Source: an uncultured Clostridium sp.
GTDB taxonomy: Bacteria > Bacillota > Clostridia > Peptostreptococcales > Peptostreptococcaceae
DNA: 46,041 bases
Direction of reading: 5' to 3'
Assembly: GCA_945871955.1 (NCBI GenBank)
Contig: CAMBXR010000017.1
Location: 1 to 46,041 of the forward strand
Within the stretch, counting starts at the first letter, position 1. Each line of letters starts with the position of its first letter. Positions 42,913 through 46,041 of the stretch are shown here, in pieces. Below the pieces are notes generated by a model. The model saw nothing but the letters and a program-made list of their open reading frames with translations. It ran no database searches and was not told the origin of the DNA. The translations under genes were made by a program, and so were the position numbers.

Positions 42913-43962
42913 ATGAATAAAAAACTCTCGTTGATAATAATTACATCTATTATTATATTATCTTCTTTTTTTATAATAATTACCAATAAGAAAGAAAGTA
43001 AATATTCTAATACATATTATAACTTGGGAACTATTAATGAGATAACGCTATATAATGTAAAAAAGAATGATGGAGATAGGATTCTAAAAAAATGTGAATC
43101 AATCTTAATGGATATTGATAATAAAATGAGTTGTCAAATATCTAATAGCGAAATATCTAAAATAAACGAAAACGCTGGTAAGAATTATGTACAACTATCT
43201 GATGACACTTATTATGTTATAAAAGAGTCTATTAATTTTTCTAGTATTTCCAATGACACTTTTGATATTAGTATAGGGCCTATTATTGATTTATGGGGAA
43301 TTGGTGCAGATAATGCTAAAGTTCCAACAGAAAAAGAAATAAAAGAAAAAATATCTTTAGTTAATTATAAAGATATACTTTTTGACGATGATACTAAATC
43401 TATAAAATTAGCTAAAAAAAATATGAAGATAGACTTAGGTGGTATTGCCAAAGGTTATGCTGCCGATAAAATATATAAATATTTAAAAGAAGATGAAAAA
43501 TTAGACAGTGCCTTAATCAATTTAGGGGGAAATATTTATGCTCTTGGAACTAAGGAAAATAGTCAACCATTTTCCATAGGAATTCAAGATCCAACTAAAG
43601 TTCGTGGAAATTCCATAGGAAATATTAAAGTTACAAATAAATCTGTTGTTACTTCTGGAATTTATGAAAGATACTTAGAACAAAACAATAAAATTTATCA
43701 CCATATGCTGGACCCTCATACTGGCTATCCTTTTGATAATAATTTAAGCAGTGTAACCATAGTTTCTGATAAATCTATCATATGCGATGCCTTATCTACT
43801 ACAGCTTTCGGTTTAGGTATTAAAGATGGTTTAAAGTTAGTTGAAAATTTAGATGGTGTTGATGCTATTTTTATTACAAAAGACAAAAACATATACTTAA
43901 GCCATAACCTAAAAGATAAATTTAATTTAACAGATAATAGTTTTACAATTGTAAACAATTAA
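42913..43962 (+). CDS. apbE: FAD:protein FMN transferase ApbE
   Basis: The 349-residue protein transfers FMN from FAD to a Ser/Thr of membrane redox proteins (RnfG/NqrC or FMN-binding domains) on the outer face. It has an N-terminal signal-anchor helix (6-25) without a lipobox cysteine and the ApbE motifs MKIDLGGIAKGYAADKI (about 175-191), ALINLGGNIYALG, and HHMLDPHTGYP with DALSTTAFGLG, where Asp/Thr bind Mg2+ and FAD. The ATG follows TTTGGAGGAATCATTATA. It is followed by a bidirectional terminator shared with comEA. The flavinylation target is not in the window. Confidence 0.95.
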   Translation: MNKKLSLIIITSIIILSSFFIIITNKKESKYSNTYYNLGTINEITLYNVKKNDGDRILKKCESILMDIDNKMSCQISNSEISKINENAGKNYVQLSDDTYYVIKESINFSSISNDTFDISIGPIIDLWGIGADNAKVPTEKEIKEKISLVNYKDILFDDDTKSIKLAKKNMKIDLGGIAKGYAADKIYKYLKEDEKLDSALINLGGNIYALGTKENSQPFSIGIQDPTKVRGNSIGNIKVTNKSVVTSGIYERYLEQNNKIYHHMLDPHTGYPFDNNLSSVTIVSDKSIICDALSTTAFGLGIKDGLKLVENLDGVDAIFITKDKNIYLSHNLKDKFNLTDNSFTIVNN

Positions 43963-43982
43963 AATATAATTTATTTCAACAA

Positions 43983-44012
43983 AAAATTCTTCCCTTAATC
44001 AGGAAGAATTTT
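43983..44012. terminator. Bidirectional terminator between apbE and comEA
   Basis: AAAATTCTTCC (43983-43993) and GGAAGAATTTT (44002-44012) form an 11-bp perfect stem with an 8-base loop and T-runs in both directions, serving the convergent genes. Confidence 0.9.
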
Positions 44013-44654
44013 TTATTGAGTACAAATTAATTCTTTCATATCTTCAAACTTTTTATCACCAATTCCATTAACATTTTTAATTTCTTCAATAGACTTAAAT
44101 TCTCCATTTTCACTTCTGTGATTTACTATTTTATTAGCAGTAGCCTCCCCTACTCCTGGTAATGTATCCAGTTCTTCTATTGTAGCAGTATTTATATTTA
44201 TTTTAGAAGATTTTTGTGATGAATTATCAGACATACTTCCTTTGCTAATCTTCTCATCATCTACTGATTCTTCATTAACATTTTCTCCTATTTTAGGAAT
44301 AATATAATGTTGCTCATCCTCAACTTTTATAGCCAAATTAACTTGATTTAAATCAGCTTTTTTAGTTGTCCCTCCCAACTTTTCTACTGCTGCAGCAAGT
44401 CTATCACCATCTTTTAATTTTACTATTCCTGGTTTTTTAATCTCTCCGCTTACATATACGGTTATTTCTTTACTACTAATATTTGTTTCTTCTTTTTTTA
44501 TTTCTTTTGATTTTATATTTTCTTCAATTTTTTTATTTTCTTCTGTCAAAACATAAACATCTTCATTTGATACAAATTTGTCTTTTATAATTAATATAGC
44601 AGGGCAAATTAGTAATATTAGTAAAAACACCCTTATTTTTCTTTTATTCATCAT
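44013..44654 (-). CDS. comEA: ComEA-type DNA-binding protein (SLBB plus helix-hairpin-helix)
   Basis: The 213-residue protein has an N-terminal membrane anchor (residues 7-23), a charged stalk (35-65), an SLBB domain (about 66-130, ITVYVSGEIKKPGIVKLKDG) and a C-terminal double helix-hairpin-helix domain (about 150-213, ININTATIEELDTLPGVGEATANKI and NGIGDKKF). This is the standard Gram-positive ComEA layout; ComEA binds double-stranded DNA outside the membrane and passes it to ComEC. comEC is about 9 kb away rather than next door. The ATG follows AAGGAGGTATAAAAA. Confidence 0.92.
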   Translation of the reverse strand: MMNKRKIRVFLLILLICPAILIIKDKFVSNEDVYVLTEENKKIEENIKSKEIKKEETNISSKEITVYVSGEIKKPGIVKLKDGDRLAAAVEKLGGTTKKADLNQVNLAIKVEDEQHYIIPKIGENVNEESVDDEKISKGSMSDNSSQKSSKININTATIEELDTLPGVGEATANKIVNHRSENGEFKSIEEIKNVNGIGDKKFEDMKELICTQ

Positions 44655-44731
44655 TTTTTATACCTCCTTAATTTAATTATTAACAAAAATATGATATACT
44701 AAAATATAAGATTAAAATTGGGAGGTTATTT

Positions 44732-46036
44732 ATGAAAAAGTTTTTATCTTTTATTCTCGCATGTCTTATTTCTATAACAACTTTTTCAAGTCCAGTCTAT
44801 TCATTTGCTGATAGCAGCGATGTATCTATTTCTTCACCAAACTCTGTAGTATTAGATTATGAAACTGGTAAAGTTCTTTATGAAAAGAATGGAGATAAAA
44901 AAATATATCCAGCTTCAACAACGAAGATATGGACTGCTTATTTAGTTATAAAAAATGTCAAAAACTTAGATGAACCTGTAGAGATTAATAAACAACTTTA
45001 TGTAGATGGTTCAAGTATGTATTTAGAAAAAGGTGAGATTTTTACTGTTAAAGAATTATTACAGGGGTTATTAATACATTCTTCAAATGATGCCGCTGAA
45101 GTATTAGCTGAATATGTATCTGGATCAACTGTTGAATTTGCAAAATTAATGAATAAAGAAGCAAAAGCAATAGGAGCCAATAATACCCATTTTAATAATC
45201 CTCATGGATTACCAGACAAAAATCATTATACTACAGCTTATGATATAGCTTTAATGGCTAGACAATCTATGAGTAACGAAGTTATTAGGGAAATAGTTAG
45301 TACAAAATCTGTAACTTTTGAAAAACGTGATACACCTACAAGCAGATGTTTTACAACTAGAGTATTCTATAATACTAATAAGTTTCTAACGTCAACGGAA
45401 AAAATCCAGTACAAAGGAAAGAACATAGATATAAAGTACGATATAGTAGATGGTATTAAAACAGGATATACTGATGATGCCGGAAGATGTTTATTATCAA
45501 GTGCTGTAAAAAATGGTATGAGAGTTATAAGTGCTGTATTTAAAGATTATGGCACTCAGGTATATGTGGACTCTAGAACACTTATCGATTATGCTTTTGA
45601 TAATTATTACACTCAAACAATAATTAATAAGGCTGATTATACTAAAAGTAAAAGAGTTTTATTCACAAAAGAAAAAGAATTACTTTATGAGCCAGCATTT
45701 AACTATAAAGTCGTTTTAGAAAAAGGAAATCCTGTATCTAAAGATTATACTACTAAAATCAACTTAGACTATGATTTACCTATTAAACAGGGAGATAAAG
45801 TTGGTACACTAGATGTTTATAACGGAAAAACATTAGAAAAAACAATTAATCTAGTCGCTAAAAATGATTTAAATAGTATATTTGGATTTTTAACAGAAAA
45901 TACAACGGTGAAATATTCAATTAGACTCGCTTTAGCTTTAATTACTCTATTTATATTATTCGTTATATCTAGAATAATTAAAAAAAGAAGAATAAGAAAA
46001 AGAAAATTGAGATATTCTAATAAAAGAAGAAGATAA
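44732..46036 (+). CDS. dacF: D-alanyl-D-alanine carboxypeptidase (DacF/PBP5 type)
   Basis: The 434-residue low-molecular-mass penicillin-binding protein trims the terminal D-Ala from peptidoglycan stem peptides. It has a signal peptide (1-27, cleavage near SFADSS), the SxxK motif STTK with catalytic S62, SxN at 117-119 (SSN), and KTG at 243-245 (GIKTGYTDDAG). The peptidase_S11 C-terminal beta domain (about 280-375) is followed by a membrane helix (about 393-414) and a highly basic tail, replacing the usual amphipathic anchor. ATG after TTGGGAGGTTATTT. Whether it is vegetative or sporulation-specific cannot be told. Confidence 0.95.
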   Translation: MKKFLSFILACLISITTFSSPVYSFADSSDVSISSPNSVVLDYETGKVLYEKNGDKKIYPASTTKIWTAYLVIKNVKNLDEPVEINKQLYVDGSSMYLEKGEIFTVKELLQGLLIHSSNDAAEVLAEYVSGSTVEFAKLMNKEAKAIGANNTHFNNPHGLPDKNHYTTAYDIALMARQSMSNEVIREIVSTKSVTFEKRDTPTSRCFTTRVFYNTNKFLTSTEKIQYKGKNIDIKYDIVDGIKTGYTDDAGRCLLSSAVKNGMRVISAVFKDYGTQVYVDSRTLIDYAFDNYYTQTIINKADYTKSKRVLFTKEKELLYEPAFNYKVVLEKGNPVSKDYTTKINLDYDLPIKQGDKVGTLDVYNGKTLEKTINLVAKNDLNSIFGFLTENTTVKYSIRLALALITLFILFVISRIIKKRRIRKRKLRYSNKRRR

Positions 46037-46041
46037 AAAAC

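Overview
The window is AT-rich, low-GC Gram-positive chromosome, most likely from an endospore-forming member of the Peptostreptococcaceae (the Clostridioides / Romboutsia / Terrisporobacter / Paraclostridium neighbourhood). Reasons: strong AT bias, sporulation genes (yqfC, yqfD, spoIIP, gpr), PPDK-type pyruvate metabolism, separate-subunit glycyl-tRNA synthetase (glyQ/glyS), frequent TTG starts with strong Shine-Dalgarno sites, and a gene order that, from memory, matches the hrcA-to-ppdK block of Clostridioides difficile. Nearly all genes up to 37.7 kb lie on the minus strand. No tRNA, rRNA, CRISPR, IS element or prophage was seen.

Layout (minus-strand transcription runs from high to low coordinates). 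1-2.1 kb: a carbon-flux module, with a CcpN-like HTH/CBS repressor, the PPDK regulatory kinase/phosphatase and the start of ppdK, which is cut by the window edge. 2.3-5.4 kb: glyQ-glyS behind a clear sigma-A promoter and a short hairpin leader. 5.4-13.2 kb: the conserved yqfC-yqfD-phoH-ybeY-dgkA/PAP2-era-mgtE-yqzL-recO-DUF4342 housekeeping and sporulation string. 13.3-17.2 kb: tspO, yqeY, rpsU, hinT, mtaB, rsmE. 17.2-23.3 kb: prmA and the class I heat-shock operon hrcA-grpE-dnaK-dnaJ under a perfect CIRCE element. 23.3-24.4 kb: hemW. 24.6-28.1 kb: a poly-gamma-glutamate (PGA) locus pgsB-pgsC-small pgsE-like gene-capD/ggt, lying between hemW and lepA. 28.5-35.5 kb: lepA, a small membrane protein, spoIIP, gpr, rpsT (plus strand), holA and a short comEC. 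35.6-46 kb: a mixed surface/envelope and repair region: Eis-like GNAT plus DUF2156, a stand-alone ComEC-type metallo-beta-lactamase lipoprotein, a CDP-alcohol phosphatidyltransferase, tcdA, a G5/3D-domain protein, a rhodanese, ung, a NusG-II protein with divergent apbE, comEA and a DacF-type carboxypeptidase.

The parts most worth follow-up are: (i) the PGA locus, which has ligase (PgsB), membrane partner (PgsC), a 44-codon PgsE-like gene and a CapD-like gamma-glutamyltransferase but no capA/pgsA beside it, and whose pgsB seems to lack a canonical, well-spaced start codon; (ii) a ComEC that lacks its C-terminal nuclease domain while a membrane-anchored protein with that domain's hallmark motifs is encoded 2.5 kb away on the other strand, with comEA further on; (iii) a DgkA-PAP2 fusion in the position of dgkA; and (iv) several strong inverted repeats in leaders and intergenic gaps (glyQ leader, dnaK-dnaJ, pgsE-capD, apbE promoter).

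Start sites were adjusted where a well-placed ribosome binding site favoured an internal start (mgtE, ybeY, yqeY, hinT, prmA, rpsT, comEC, rhodanese, ung). Functions rest on recognised motifs and family knowledge; no database search was run.
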